Notes: generated by a model from the sequence alone, not told the origin. DNA of 64,000 bases from Stenotrophomonas maltophilia (GCF_025642255.1 NZ_CP106759.1:2569501-2633500); one strand, 5' to 3'; counted from the stretch's first letter, positions 16,729 through 29,208 are shown. Numbers and translations are program-made.

Positions 16729-19191
16729 TCACTTGGCGTTCTTCACGTAGGTGTCGAACCAGTTGAGCATCTCCGCCACCAGTTGCTCGTTCGACTCCAG
16801 CGCCGTATACCAGTGCGGCTCGTTCGGCAGCATCACCAGGCGGGTGGTGCCGCCGTTGCCACGGATCGCCTGGTACAGCTTGCGCGACTGGAACGGCTCG
16901 GTACCCGGATTGGCATCGTCCTCGCCATGCACCAGCAGCAGCGGCAGCTTGATCTTGTCGGCGTAGAAGAACGGCGATGCCTTCAGGTAGACATCCTGTG
17001 CCTGCCAGACCGAACGCCGCTCGTTCTGGAATCCGAACGGAGTGAAGGTCTTGTTGTAGGAGCCGCTGGTCGCCACGCCCGCCTTGAACAGGGTGGTATG
17101 CGCGATCAGGTTCGCGGTCATCAGGCCGCCGTGGCTGTGGCCGGTCACGCCGATCCGGTTGCGATCCACCACGCCCATGTCGACGGCCTTGTCCACGGCC
17201 GCCTTGGCATCGGCTTCCAACTGCTCCAGGTAGGTGTCGTAGGCGTTCCTGGGATCACCGACAATCGGGAACGAGGCATTGTCGATGATCGCGTAGCCGG
17301 CCAGCAGCATCAGGCGGTACGGCTGCAGGCGGGTGAACGTCTGCTGCGAACCGGAGACCTGCCCGGCCTGCGCGGCATTGGCGAAGTCTGCCGGATAGGC
17401 GTAGAGGATGGCCGGCACGCGCTGGCCTTCCCGGTAGCCGGGCGGCGTGTACAGGGTGAACGACAGGTCCACGCCGTCGGCGCGCTTGTAGGTCACCAGC
17501 TGCTTCTTGATCTGCCGCACTTCAGGCGTGGGGTCGACCAGCTTCGTCAGGGCCGTCGCGGTGGAGGTGTACTGCGCCTCGCCCTGCTTGGCGTCCGCCA
17601 CAGCATCGCCCTGCTGGCGCAGGAAGGCGTTCGGCGGGTCCATCACCGACTGGTGCCACGTCAGGTAGCGGCCGGGCGTATTGCTGAAGCCCAGGAACTG
17701 CTCGTAGGCATCGGCATCGCTGCGGAACAGGCGCTCACTCTTCAGTGTGGCCAGGTCCAGACGGTCCAGGAACGGGCGATCCCCCTGCGGCGAAGCGCCC
17801 TGCCCGCGCAGGAACACGTACGTCCCTTCCTGCCGCACCACCGGTGCGCCATTGGGCAGGCGCTTGAACACCAGGTTGCCCGGATCGCCGTACAACTCGT
17901 CGCTGGACATGTCCCACAACAGGCGGCCCTCCTGCCGGGGCTTGTCCACATCGACGATGCGGGTCTGCACCCAGTGCCGGTTCTCGTCATTCTCGAACTG
18001 GAACGACACGGCCGGGTCCGCCGTCCAGGCAATGCCTTCGAAGCGCTGCGCGGTACGCGCGATCTCCACCGGCTTGCCGGTGAACGGCGCCTTGAGCATG
18101 AGCACGCGGTCACGGTGCGGCACACTCACTTTCCAGTCGCCCTTGTCCAGTGCTTCGGCATACACCAGCGTCGCCGGATCGGTGGAGCGCCAGTCGAAAC
18201 CGCGCGGCCCCTCCGGCACGCCGTGCACCGGCACGCGGTCGGCCAACGGCAGGCGGGCGATGGTGGTCGTGCGCCCACTGCTGACATCCAGTACCGCGAC
18301 GTCGTTGGCGAAACGCTGGTAGGTAACCGCATGCGAGAACGGTGGCTTGATCGACTCGGTCAGCACATGCACGCCGTCTGGCGCCGCACTGACATCGTTG
18401 TAGATGGCCGGCTGGCCGACCGTTCGCACGGTGCCCGCCGCGGTATCCACCACCGCCAGCTGCGAGGCCCCGTAGTAGGCGAACAACGCTTGATCATGCA
18501 CGCTGGTCAGCGTGTCGCGTGCCTCGTAGGTGCTGCTCTCGCCACTGCTGCCGAGCGACTCCTGTGCATCGGGTCCGGTCGGCACGCCGCCATTGGACGG
18601 CGCCGGCCCCTGGTTGGCCGGTACCAGCTTCACCAGCAGTGCCTGGCTGCCACCCAGCCACTGCACGGTGCTGCCGAAAATCGGGTTCAGCTGGACGTTC
18701 GGTACCTGCTTGACCTGACCGGTGGCGGCATCGCCCACCCACAGCTGCACGCTGGTCTCGACTGCATTCTGGAACGCGAAGTGGCTGCCGTCGGCCGACC
18801 ACAGCGCGCCACCGGCGCAGCCCTGCGGCAGGTTGACCTTGGTCTGCTTGCCGCTGCCGATCTCGACCAGGGTGAAGTCGGCCACGCAGGCCGGTATGCC
18901 ATAGCCTCCGGGCGTGTCATGGCGGCTGCGGTTCTTCGGCTCCAGGCGCACGCCGGCCAGTTTCAGGTAGGGCTGCGCCACCCGGCTGATCGACGGATAG
19001 GTCTGCGCGGTGGTCAGCAACAGACGCTGGCCACTGGGGTCCACGTTCGGCATTGGCGGCGGCGGTGCCTTCAGCACCTTCAGCAGATGCTCCGGCGGCT
19101 TGGCATAGTCGGCCCATGCCGGGCCTGCAGACAACAGCGTGACGGCAACGACGGCAATGGCAGCCGCCAGAGAGGTACGACGGATGAGCAT
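16729..19191 (-). CDS. Exported S9-family serine peptidase (glutamyl/prolyl-oligopeptidase type)
   Basis: This 820-residue exported peptidase has a signal peptide (RRTSLAAAIAVVAVTLL...AWA), an N-terminal beta-propeller-like half and a C-terminal alpha/beta hydrolase. The nucleophile elbow is GHSHGGLM, the acid is in VHGEDDANPGTEPFQS, and the histidine is in NEPHWYTALES. The arrangement is that of the S9D glutamyl endopeptidase-like group also found in plants and many xanthomonads. It would degrade peptides in the periplasm. The ATG at 19191 is preferred to 19233 because the signal peptide follows directly and GGGGA lies upstream. Confidence 0.93.
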   Translation of the reverse strand: MLIRRTSLAAAIAVVAVTLLSAGPAWADYAKPPEHLLKVLKAPPPPMPNVDPSGQRLLLTTAQTYPSISRVAQPYLKLAGVRLEPKNRSRHDTPGGYGIPACVADFTLVEIGSGKQTKVNLPQGCAGGALWSADGSHFAFQNAVETSVQLWVGDAATGQVKQVPNVQLNPIFGSTVQWLGGSQALLVKLVPANQGPAPSNGGVPTGPDAQESLGSSGESSTYEARDTLTSVHDQALFAYYGASQLAVVDTAAGTVRTVGQPAIYNDVSAAPDGVHVLTESIKPPFSHAVTYQRFANDVAVLDVSSGRTTTIARLPLADRVPVHGVPEGPRGFDWRSTDPATLVYAEALDKGDWKVSVPHRDRVLMLKAPFTGKPVEIARTAQRFEGIAWTADPAVSFQFENDENRHWVQTRIVDVDKPRQEGRLLWDMSSDELYGDPGNLVFKRLPNGAPVVRQEGTYVFLRGQGASPQGDRPFLDRLDLATLKSERLFRSDADAYEQFLGFSNTPGRYLTWHQSVMDPPNAFLRQQGDAVADAKQGEAQYTSTATALTKLVDPTPEVRQIKKQLVTYKRADGVDLSFTLYTPPGYREGQRVPAILYAYPADFANAAQAGQVSGSQQTFTRLQPYRLMLLAGYAIIDNASFPIVGDPRNAYDTYLEQLEADAKAAVDKAVDMGVVDRNRIGVTGHSHGGLMTANLIAHTTLFKAGVATSGSYNKTFTPFGFQNERRSVWQAQDVYLKASPFFYADKIKLPLLLVHGEDDANPGTEPFQSRKLYQAIRGNGGTTRLVMLPNEPHWYTALESNEQLVAEMLNWFDTYVKNAK

Positions 19192-19316
19192 CCTTATCCC
19201 CTGGTAGTGTCGGGCTGCCCGCGAAGCGGGCATGCGCCGAATCTAGCACCGCCCGGCCCGCGTTCAATGGGCCGGATGGGCTAGTCACCGGATAAGGCAA
19301 AGCGCAGGCCGGGTCA

Positions 19317-19646
19317 CTACTGCCGGGCGTGCAGGTCCCAGGTGGCCAGATAGTCCGGGTCCACCACGATCATCCCGTTGGAGCGCATGCAGTACTCGCC
19401 CGGCTGGGCTGGCAGGTACTGGTCGAGCATGGGCGGCAGGTAGCGCTCGTGGCCATCGTTCTCGTCGGCAAGCACCACGCCTTCGAACGCGCTGATGCGC
19501 AGCACCGTGCCGGCATACTGCTCCAGCCCTTGAACCTGCCCGTCACCGCCGTAACGGGTGACGCCCACCAGCACTACCTTGCCGATCATTTCTTCGGCCT
19601 TGGCATCATCCAGAGGCGGCAGTGCCGCATTCAGTTGGTCGCTCAT
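19317..19646 (-). CDS. Small conserved-looking hypothetical protein
   Basis: The 109-residue product starts SDQLNAALPPLDDAKAEEM and contains a beta-rich segment (GKVVLVGVTRYGGDGQVQ, AGTVLRISAFEGVVLADE), then YLPPMLDQYLPAQPGEYCM. No signal peptide or membrane segment is seen. The ATG at 19646 has GGAGG upstream at good spacing, so the longer open frame to 19853 is not used. I do not recognise the family. It diverges from the HipA-like gene across 221 bases that hold nothing else I can identify. Confidence 0.75.
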   Translation of the reverse strand: MSDQLNAALPPLDDAKAEEMIGKVVLVGVTRYGGDGQVQGLEQYAGTVLRISAFEGVVLADENDGHERYLPPMLDQYLPAQPGEYCMRSNGMIVVDPDYLATWDLHARQ

Positions 19647-19867
19647 CCCTGTACCTCCGCATCTGGTGGAGACATCGTGGAGCAGGATCCGCGCGGCGTT
19701 TCCGCGAACGCCATGGACAGCATGTTGCCCGCGCCGTCCGGAGGATCGTGTGAAGCGCGGCACATTGCGCAGCGTGCATTCAGCATTGCCTGCGTTGCGT
19801 CGGCATGCGCGGCGTGTGCTCTGCGGCGCATGCGATGCAGCACCGTGTGCCACGCTAGAATGCGCGC

Positions 19868-20644
19868 ATGCGCACCGTGAATGCTCTTCGTTACATTACG
19901 CCCCTGCGGGAGGGCGGCTCCCTGCCGGCCGTGGTCGAGACCGACGACGACGGCATGGCCGTACTCAAGTTCCGGGGTGCGGGCCAGGGGCCCAAGGCCC
20001 TGATCGCCGAACTGATCGCAGGTGAAATGGCCCGTACCCTGGGCCTGCCGATTCCCGAACTGCTGTTCGTCGAACTGGACAGCGAGTTCGCGCGTACCGA
20101 ACCGGATCCGGAGATCCAGGAACTGATCCGCGCCAGCGAGGGCCTGAACCTGGGCCTGGATTACCTGCCCGGCGCGATCAACTACGACCCGGCGGCCATG
20201 CCGGTGGACGCCGACCTGGCGTCGCGCATCGTCTGGTTCGATGCGTTCACCAGCAATGTCGATCGCACCACGCGCAACCCGAACCTGATGGTGTGGCACC
20301 GCCAGCTGTACCTGATCGACCACGGTGCAGCGATGTATTTCCACCACGACTGGGCCAACGCCGGCGATGCCTGCAAAAGGCCGTTCGTGCTGATCCGCGA
20401 CCACGTGCTGCTGTCGTTCGCCAGCCGCATCGCCGAGGTGGATGCCGAGCTGGCGGCTCGCCTGACCGATGCCGAGATCGAGCGGATCGTCGGCCTCGTG
20501 CCAGACAGCTGGCTGGTCAACGAGCCGGCGTTCGACAGCCCTCAGGCCTACCGCCAGGGCTACATCGACTATCTCAAGCATCGCCTGAAGGTGCGTGCGG
20601 TGTTCGTGCAGGAGGCCATCCGTGCCCACGCTGCACACGTATGA
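19868..20644 (+). CDS. HipA-like kinase (HipA_2 type)
   Basis: The 258-residue protein matches the short HipA-like kinases, about half the size of HipA. The catalytic loop is readable as FDAFTSNVDRTTRNPN, with the Asp, Asn and Arg typical of HipA. The metal-binding DFG equivalent is LIDHGAA. An ATP-site lysine is probably in AVLKFRG. It lacks the HipA N-terminal subdomain and no HipB antitoxin is adjacent. Instead it overlaps by 23 bases a DUF3037 gene, a pairing seen in other genomes. Its target and any toxin role are unknown. The start ATG at 19868 is six bases downstream of an alternative upstream context without a clear ribosome site. Confidence 0.85.
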   Translation: MRTVNALRYITPLREGGSLPAVVETDDDGMAVLKFRGAGQGPKALIAELIAGEMARTLGLPIPELLFVELDSEFARTEPDPEIQELIRASEGLNLGLDYLPGAINYDPAAMPVDADLASRIVWFDAFTSNVDRTTRNPNLMVWHRQLYLIDHGAAMYFHHDWANAGDACKRPFVLIRDHVLLSFASRIAEVDAELAARLTDAEIERIVGLVPDSWLVNEPAFDSPQAYRQGYIDYLKHRLKVRAVFVQEAIRAHAAHV

Positions 20645-21014
20645 CTATGCGGTCATCCGCGTTGTACCGCGGGTGGAGCGCGAGGAATTCATCAACGTCG
20701 GGGTGATCGTGTCCTGTCCCGGTGCGCGTCATCTTGAAGCAGCCATCGAGATCGACCCGGCACGCCTGCAGGCGTTCGCACCGGCGCTGGACCAGCAGGC
20801 GCTGCAACCGTGGCTGGATGCCATCGTGGCCATCTGCCGCGGCGATGCCACCGCCGGCCCCATCGCGCAGCTTCCGGCACGCGCACGCTTCCATTTCCTC
20901 ACCGCCAAACGCAGCTCGATCGTGCAGATGTCCAGCACGCATGTGGGCCGCACAGCCAACCCGGCGGGTGTGGTCGAACATTTGATGACGAAGATGGTAC
21001 GGGTGCCGCAGTAA
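20622..21014 (+). CDS. DUF3037-family protein
   Basis: The 130-residue protein has the DUF3037 signature near its start, HTYDYAVIRVVPRVEREEFIN, with NVGVIVSC following, and ends with TNP-like RTANPAGVVEHLMTKMV. I place the start at GTG 20622 because GGAGG (20611-20615) is ideally spaced there, inside the HipA-like gene. Function is unknown; its frequent linkage to HipA_2 kinases suggests it is a partner, substrate or regulator. The two genes almost certainly form one translationally coupled unit. Confidence 0.88.
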   Translation: MPTLHTYDYAVIRVVPRVEREEFINVGVIVSCPGARHLEAAIEIDPARLQAFAPALDQQALQPWLDAIVAICRGDATAGPIAQLPARARFHFLTAKRSSIVQMSSTHVGRTANPAGVVEHLMTKMVRVPQ

Positions 21015-21025
21015 CACGCCAGCCA

Positions 21026-21496
21026 CTACCGCGCAATCGCGGCGTCCTGCAGCGGCCAGCGACACCAGCCATGGGGATACTCGCCCACCTGCCTGGCCAG
21101 CCCCGCACTGACCGGGTGAGCGAGCACCTGCCGGGCCCGCACAGGCAACGAAGCATCATTGTCGATCACCTGATCGAAATAGCCGGCCTGCCAGACCGCT
21201 CCGTTGCGGCCGCGATGGCGGTTGATCAGGAAGCTGCTGCGCGCTTTGAAGCGCTGTACGCAGTATCCGGGTGGATGGCCACGCAGCTGCGCCAGCCATC
21301 GCACGTGGTCGGGCATGACAAGCCAGGCCAGCGAGGTGGTCAGCCCCTCGCGGTCCATCGCAGCCAACAGCTGCATCGCGACATCCGCATGCGCCGCGTT
21401 CTCGAACAGGCGCTGCCGATTGCAGCAGGTCAAGGTGAGCAGATGGACATTGCCCATGATGGGCTCGCGGCTGACAGGGTTCGACAGGCTGGGCAT
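21026..21496 (-). CDS. Degenerate REP-associated tyrosine transposase (RAYT, Y1_Tnp)
   Basis: The 156-residue product has the RAYT architecture: NVHLLTLTCCNRQRLF, LVMPDHVRWLAQL, VWQAGYFDQVI, then ARQVLAHPVSAGL and QVGEYPHGW. In active members the second block contains His-x-His; here it is His-x-Arg. The helix motif is normally ARYVxANPxRAGL, with the catalytic Tyr; here Gln occupies that place. Both changes predict loss of nuclease activity. The reading frame is otherwise intact. It is convergent with the DUF3037 gene (11 bases apart). ATG 21496 is preferred, and 21457 is possible. RAYTs mobilise REP palindromes, but no SMAG lies directly beside this copy. Confidence 0.82.
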   Translation of the reverse strand: MPSLSNPVSREPIMGNVHLLTLTCCNRQRLFENAAHADVAMQLLAAMDREGLTTSLAWLVMPDHVRWLAQLRGHPPGYCVQRFKARSSFLINRHRGRNGAVWQAGYFDQVIDNDASLPVRARQVLAHPVSAGLARQVGEYPHGWCRWPLQDAAIAR

Positions 21497-21608
21497 GCGC
21501 AACAGCGTGCCCGCCGGCACACCGCTACTGCATCGGTGGACACCACGTCATCGGGTGGGAAATCGCCGCTTCCGGGAATCGGCGGACAGGCCCCGCCGCG
21601 AACGATGC

Positions 21609-24134
21609 TCAATGTTCGGGCAGGGCAAACGCCATCACGTAATCGCCGGGACGGGTCTCCATGAAGTGATGGCCTGCCGCGACGATCACCACGTACTGGC
21701 GTCCCCCCTGCTCGTAGATCATCGGGGTGGCCTGGCCCCCGGCAGGCAGCCTGGCATGCCACAGTTCCCGGCCCGTCTTCAGATCGATGGCGCGCAGCAG
21801 ATCGTCGGTCGCGGCGGCGATGAACACCAGGCCGCTGGCAGTGATCACCGCACCGCCATTGTTGGGCGTTCCGATCTCGATCGGCAGGCCGGAGCGGATG
21901 CCGAACGGGCCGTTGCCGCGCGCGCTTCCGAACGGCCGGTCCCACAGCAGCGTGCCCGTGCGCAGATCGATCGCGCGGATGCCGCCATACGGCGGCTGTT
22001 TGCACGACAGGCCGGTCAATGGCAGCCGCCATCCTGCATTGACGTCGATGGCATACGGCGTACCCACCTGCGGGTCGCCTGCCCCTTCGCCAGCGCCGCG
22101 GTCGGCGCGGATCTGCTCACGCGGCAGCCATCCCCGTCGGTCGGCCTCGGCACGCGGTACCAGCCGGTTGTAGTTGGGCATGTCGTTGTAGTTGGCCACG
22201 ATCACGCCCCGGCGGGTATCGATGGCCACGCCACCCCAGTCCGAGCCACCGTTGTAACCGGGATACTCGATGGAATGGCGATCACTGGTGGGCGGCGTGT
22301 AGAAGCCCTGGTAGTGCGCCCTGCGGAACTGGATGCGGCAGACCAGCTGATCGATCGGCGTGATGCCCCACATGTCACGCTCGGTCAGCGGCTGCTCGCG
22401 CCGCAGGGTGTGATAGAGCGAGAACAGCTGCGTTGGCGAGCGCTGCTCCGGTTCCACGCCGCCCTGCGGAACCCTGCGCTCTTCGGCAGGTGTCAGCAGC
22501 CGGCCGTTGCGCCGGTCGAGGATGTACAGGTCACCCTGCTTGGTCGGCAGCAGGATCGCGGGCACCTTGCCTGCCGCGGTCGGAAAATCGATCAGGCTGG
22601 CCTGCGAACCGAGGTCGTAGTCCCAGACATCCTTGCGTACGGCCTGGAAATGCCAGACCGGCTTGCCGGTGGCCACGTCGAGTGCCACCAGCGAGGTGGC
22701 ATAGCGGTTCTGTTGCTCGCTGCGCGAGCCGCTCCAGTAGTCGCCGGCGGCATTGCCCAACGGCAGGTAGACCAGGCCCAGTTGTTCATCGCCGGTGGCG
22801 GTGGTCCACATGTTCGGCGTACCCCGGGTATAGACCTGCTCGCGGGGTGGCGGACCGGTGCGCTCGGGCCGCTCCATGTCCCACGCCCAGCGCAGCTTGC
22901 CGGTGATCGCGTCATAGGCCTGGATCACGCCGGAAGGCGCGTCTCGGCGCTGCCCGTCCAGCACCTGGTGACCGGTGACGATCACGCCGCGCACGATGGC
23001 CGGCGGCGAGGTGATCGAGACATAGCCCGGCGGCACCTCGCCCATGTCGAGGGTGATGTCGATCTGGCCGTTGTTGCCGAAATTGACGCACGGCCGACCG
23101 CTGTCGGCATCCACTGCGATGATGCGTCCGTCCAGCGTGCCTTCGATGACGCGCGCCCAGCAGGCAGGCCGCGCGCCCGCCGCCGCGCCCGGTCGAACGC
23201 TGGGAGGTGGCAGGGGCAAGGCGAGATCGGCAGCCACATCCGCCAATGCCGCATCGGCGAATACCGGCACGGCGGGCTGCTCGTAGTAGGACACCCCACG
23301 GCAGGCGGCGGTGTACGGAATGGAGGCGTCCTTCACCTTTGGATCGAACCGCCACAGCGCCTTGCCAGTGCTGGCCTCGAGGGCGATCAGGCGGTTACGT
23401 GCCGTGCACAGGTACAGCCGGTCGCCGATCTTCAACGGCGTGGTCTCGGCACCCCAGCGCTTCTTCGGCAGGTCGCCGGTGCGGAACTGCCAGGCCAGTT
23501 GCAGGGTAGCCACGTTGGCGGGCGTGATCTGCTGCAGCGGCGAGAAGCGGGTGGCGGCGTTGCTGCGGCCCCAGGCGGGCCAGTCACCCTCGGCGGGCTG
23601 GTCGGCCGGCTGCAGGCCGGTGGTGTCGCGGGTCGGCTCCAGGCCTGCGCTGAAGGCTGCTTCCGGGAACGGCGCATGGCCGTCCACGCTGCCGTGCGGA
23701 CTGAACGCCAGGGCAAACGCGCCGACGAACACCAGCAGCAACACGGCGGCGATGCTGCGCGACAGCCGTTTGGACAGCGGCGCGCGCAACGTCGGCGTCA
23801 GCAGCGCCAGAACGATGCCCAGCGCGGTGACCAGCCCCAGCCGTGGCACCCAGCGCCAGTAATCGCTGCCCGATTCCCACCCCGTCCACAGCAGCGTGCC
23901 GACGAACACCAGCGCGTACAGCAGCGCACCGCTGCGACGGTTGAGCCACAGCAGAATGCCGCTGGCCAGCAGGCCACAGCCGGCGATGAGGTAATAGGCC
24001 GAGCCCCCCAGCTGGAACAGCCATGCACCCAGCCCGCCGATCACCAGGCCCAGGATGACCAGCAGCAGCGACAGGACCGTGACCAGAGGGTGGCGGCGCA
24101 CAGGCGCCGGCGCGGACTGCGGCGTGGCGGACAT
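21609..24134 (-). CDS. gcd: Membrane-bound PQQ-dependent glucose dehydrogenase
   Basis: This 841-residue enzyme would oxidise glucose to gluconolactone in the periplasm and pass electrons to ubiquinone. The N-terminus has about five hydrophobic segments (residues ~17-170, such as LVTVLSLLLVILGLVIGGLG). An eight-bladed PQQ propeller follows, with WPAWGRSNAATRFSPL, LIALEASTGKALWRFDP, GRIIAVDADSGRP, SNYNDMPN-like VANYNDMPNYNRL, and GELKW-like LVALDVATGKPVWHFQ. The GGAG upstream of ATG 24134 supports this start. Quinate/shikimate dehydrogenases share this fold, so substrate is inferred. No PQQ biosynthesis gene is in the window. Confidence 0.87.
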   Translation of the reverse strand: MSATPQSAPAPVRRHPLVTVLSLLLVILGLVIGGLGAWLFQLGGSAYYLIAGCGLLASGILLWLNRRSGALLYALVFVGTLLWTGWESGSDYWRWVPRLGLVTALGIVLALLTPTLRAPLSKRLSRSIAAVLLLVFVGAFALAFSPHGSVDGHAPFPEAAFSAGLEPTRDTTGLQPADQPAEGDWPAWGRSNAATRFSPLQQITPANVATLQLAWQFRTGDLPKKRWGAETTPLKIGDRLYLCTARNRLIALEASTGKALWRFDPKVKDASIPYTAACRGVSYYEQPAVPVFADAALADVAADLALPLPPPSVRPGAAAGARPACWARVIEGTLDGRIIAVDADSGRPCVNFGNNGQIDITLDMGEVPPGYVSITSPPAIVRGVIVTGHQVLDGQRRDAPSGVIQAYDAITGKLRWAWDMERPERTGPPPREQVYTRGTPNMWTTATGDEQLGLVYLPLGNAAGDYWSGSRSEQQNRYATSLVALDVATGKPVWHFQAVRKDVWDYDLGSQASLIDFPTAAGKVPAILLPTKQGDLYILDRRNGRLLTPAEERRVPQGGVEPEQRSPTQLFSLYHTLRREQPLTERDMWGITPIDQLVCRIQFRRAHYQGFYTPPTSDRHSIEYPGYNGGSDWGGVAIDTRRGVIVANYNDMPNYNRLVPRAEADRRGWLPREQIRADRGAGEGAGDPQVGTPYAIDVNAGWRLPLTGLSCKQPPYGGIRAIDLRTGTLLWDRPFGSARGNGPFGIRSGLPIEIGTPNNGGAVITASGLVFIAAATDDLLRAIDLKTGRELWHARLPAGGQATPMIYEQGGRQYVVIVAAGHHFMETRPGDYVMAFALPEH

Positions 24135-24266
24135 CGGCGATCTCCGGGAGCAGCATGCTGCCCTTATCCCACCGCCGCCGTGAAGCGCGTGCGTATTCCA
24201 TGCTCCCGCATACGACGACGCCGGCACGGGGCCGGCGTCGTCGGGTACCTCGTCAGCGCGACCGGA

Positions 24267-26981
<2,715 letters not shown>

Positions 26982-27228
26982 TCGGGTTCCGTTGTCTGGT
27001 AGCGGTCCAGTCCGGCGCGGACACCTGCGGGGGTGACCATGCCGGAACCTCGATTCAACCTGTGGATACTACCACATCGGACCATTCCCCGCCTGTGTTT
27101 ACAGGGGTTTTACCGGCACAAATCAGGAACTTAGGGGCAGGACGGGGCCCATCGGGCCACGCCCGGGGCTGGCCGCGGCGAACCCGGAAGATGCGCCCGG
27201 CTCCCGCGGCGCAGACCGCCTGTGCGTC

Positions 27229-28293
27229 TCAACCGCCGAAGGCGGCGCGCATGTTCTCCACGGTCGGGTTCAGGATCACGCCGCGCTCGGTCACGATTGC
27301 GTCGATCAGCTCGCCCGGGGTGACGTCGAACACCGGGTTCCAGGCGGCGATGCCTTCGGCCACCGTGCGCGTCCCGCCCACGCCGTACAGCTCGCCCGGA
27401 TCGCGCTGTTCGATCTCGATCTGGCTGCCGTCGACGGTCTCCATGTCGACCGTCGAGGACGGCGCCACGACCATGAATTTCACGCCATGGTGGCGCGCGG
27501 CGATGGCCAGCTGGTAGGTGCCGATCTTGTTGGCGGTATCGCCATTGGCGCAGATGCGGTCGGCGCCGACGATCACCCACTGCACGGCCCCGGTCTTCAT
27601 CAGGTGCGAGGCGGCCGAATCGGCGATCAGGGTGGCGTCGATGCCATCCTGCTGCAGTTCCCAGACGGTCAGGCGCGCGCCCTGCAGCCACGGACGGGTC
27701 TCGCCGGCGAACACGCGGGCGATCCGGTGCTGGGCCATGCCGGCGCGGATCACGCCCAGCGCGGTGCCGAAGCCGGCGGTGGCCAGCGAGCCGGTATTGC
27801 AGTGGGTCAGCACGCCGCTGCCGGCATCGATCAGGCCGGCGCCGAGCGCCCCCATGTGGCGGTTGGCGGCCAGGTCTTCCTCGGCGATGGCCCGCGCTTC
27901 CGCTTCAAGCAGCGTCTTCCAGTCCGCACCGGCGCTGCCCAGGCAACGACGCATCCGCGCCAGTGCCCAGGCCAGGTTGACGGCGGTCGGGCGTGAGGCG
28001 TTCAGCCGCTGCAGCGCCGGCTCAAGCTGCTGCAGGGCGAGCGGGCCATCGGCCGCCTGCACCTCACGCGCTGCCAGCACGACGCCCCAGGCCGCCGCGA
28101 TGCCGATGGCCGGGGCGCCACGTACGGTCAGGGCATGGATGGCCGCGGCGACTTCATCGCTGTCCCGGCATACCACATGCTCGACCACGAACGGCAGCTT
28201 GCGCTGGTCCAGCAGTTGCAGGGCATCGCCGGTCCACAGGATCGGGCGGATGTGGTCGTAGCGGGCGTAATCGAGGTCGGTGGCAGTGTTCAT
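27229..28293 (-). CDS. mtnA: S-methyl-5-thioribose-1-phosphate isomerase
   Basis: MtnA converts 5-methylthioribose-1-phosphate to 5-methylthioribulose-1-phosphate in methionine salvage. The 354-residue protein has the eIF2B-like fold signatures [14 protein letters not shown] near residue 60, [19 protein letters not shown] with the catalytic Cys, and [19 protein letters not shown] with the catalytic Asp. The ATG at 28293 is used; the frame stays open to 28425 but that stretch is not conserved in type. It lies alone upstream of gyrA in the same direction. Confidence 0.95.
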   Translation of the reverse strand: MNTATDLDYARYDHIRPILWTGDALQLLDQRKLPFVVEHVVCRDSDEVAAAIHALTVRGAPAIGIAAAWGVVLAAREVQAADGPLALQQLEPALQRLNASRPTAVNLAWALARMRRCLGSAGADWKTLLEAEARAIAEEDLAANRHMGALGAGLIDAGSGVLTHCNTGSLATAGFGTALGVIRAGMAQHRIARVFAGETRPWLQGARLTVWELQQDGIDATLIADSAASHLMKTGAVQWVIVGADRICANGDTANKIGTYQLAIAARHHGVKFMVVAPSSTVDMETVDGSQIEIEQRDPGELYGVGGTRTVAEGIAAWNPVFDVTPGELIDAIVTERGVILNPTVENMRAAFGG

Positions 28294-28340
28294 GGGCCCA
28301 TTGTAGGGCCACGCCCCCTCGCGCAGGCACCCGGCCGGAT

Positions 28341-29081
28341 TCAATTCACCGAGAATTCGGCGCGGCAACCGCCGTCCACCCAGATGCCGTTGCGGCTCCA
28401 GCCCCAGGTGCTGCCCTCCACGCACTCGGTGCTGGACAGCTGCTGTCGCACCGCGGCACCGACGGAGATGCTGGCGCCGCAGAAACGGCGCTTCTTCGAT
28501 TTTGATTCGCAGGTCAGCCGGCGCGGCACGTCGACGAAACGGCCCTGCTCATCGGCCACCTCGAAATCGCCCTGGCAGCCACGGCTGGTCCACACCTCGT
28601 TGCGCTTGTAACCCCAGCCCTGCCCTTCCCGGCATGGCAGCACCGACAGCTGCCGCAGCAGGCGCACCGGTGCGCCGTCCAGACGCACCGGACAACTCTG
28701 CGGACGGCCATTGGATTCACAGCGGACCACGCGGCGCACCTTGCGCTTGCTGCCTGGCTCGGCCGCAGCCACTCCCTGCGCCGGGCGCGCCCGGAACTCG
28801 GCACGGCAGCCGAGCGTGACCCACACGCCGCTGCGGTCGGTGCCCCATTCGCTGCCACGGATACAGCTGTTGCTGGACAACTGGCGAACCAGATCGACGC
28901 CGTTGCTGACATCTATATCGCAGTGCACCCAGGCCATGTCGCGTGACTCGCAGGTGACGACTTCGCCGTCATAGCCGGCCTGCTGCGCCGATGCCGGCAA
29001 CGGCGTCAGCACTCCCCACATCGCAATGGAGTAGACCGGTGCCGCCACAACCGCAAACCACTTGACCAAAGCCTTCCCCAT
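28341..29081 (-). CDS. Exported protein with three DUF3011 repeats
   Basis: This 246-residue exported protein (signal peptide ending near ASAQ) contains three tandem DUF3011-like units. Each runs CES...C..., then LxRQLS, Cys, a WG pair, and an xVWxxxGC(R/Q)xxF end. Units begin at about residues 44, 122 and 190. Each unit has four cysteines, suggesting disulfide-stabilised small beta domains. Function is unknown. It is the gene upstream of mtnA in the same direction, 47 bases away. Confidence 0.85.
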   Translation of the reverse strand: MGKALVKWFAVVAAPVYSIAMWGVLTPLPASAQQAGYDGEVVTCESRDMAWVHCDIDVSNGVDLVRQLSSNSCIRGSEWGTDRSGVWVTLGCRAEFRARPAQGVAAAEPGSKRKVRRVVRCESNGRPQSCPVRLDGAPVRLLRQLSVLPCREGQGWGYKRNEVWTSRGCQGDFEVADEQGRFVDVPRRLTCESKSKKRRFCGASISVGAAVRQQLSSTECVEGSTWGWSRNGIWVDGGCRAEFSVN

Positions 29082-29208
29082 AGGACTGGACGAACTGCCA
29101 TGCCAGTGTCTGGCATCGGGAGTGATGAGAGCATCATCGTGCTTGCTGAATCAAGCGCGCGGACGCGGCAATCCGTTCAGTCTGTCTGGTTCAGAAAGCC
29201 GCGTGCGC

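Noticed and set aside
19217..19231. GCCCGCGAAGCGGGC hairpin upstream of the S9 peptidase gene
   Set aside because: It is short, lacks a T-run and lies in the 5' region; it may be chance in GC-rich DNA.
19653..19853. Extension of the 109-residue hypothetical gene to a start at 19853
   Set aside because: A good ribosome site lies just before ATG 19646, and the extension has Arg/Cys-rich low-quality composition.
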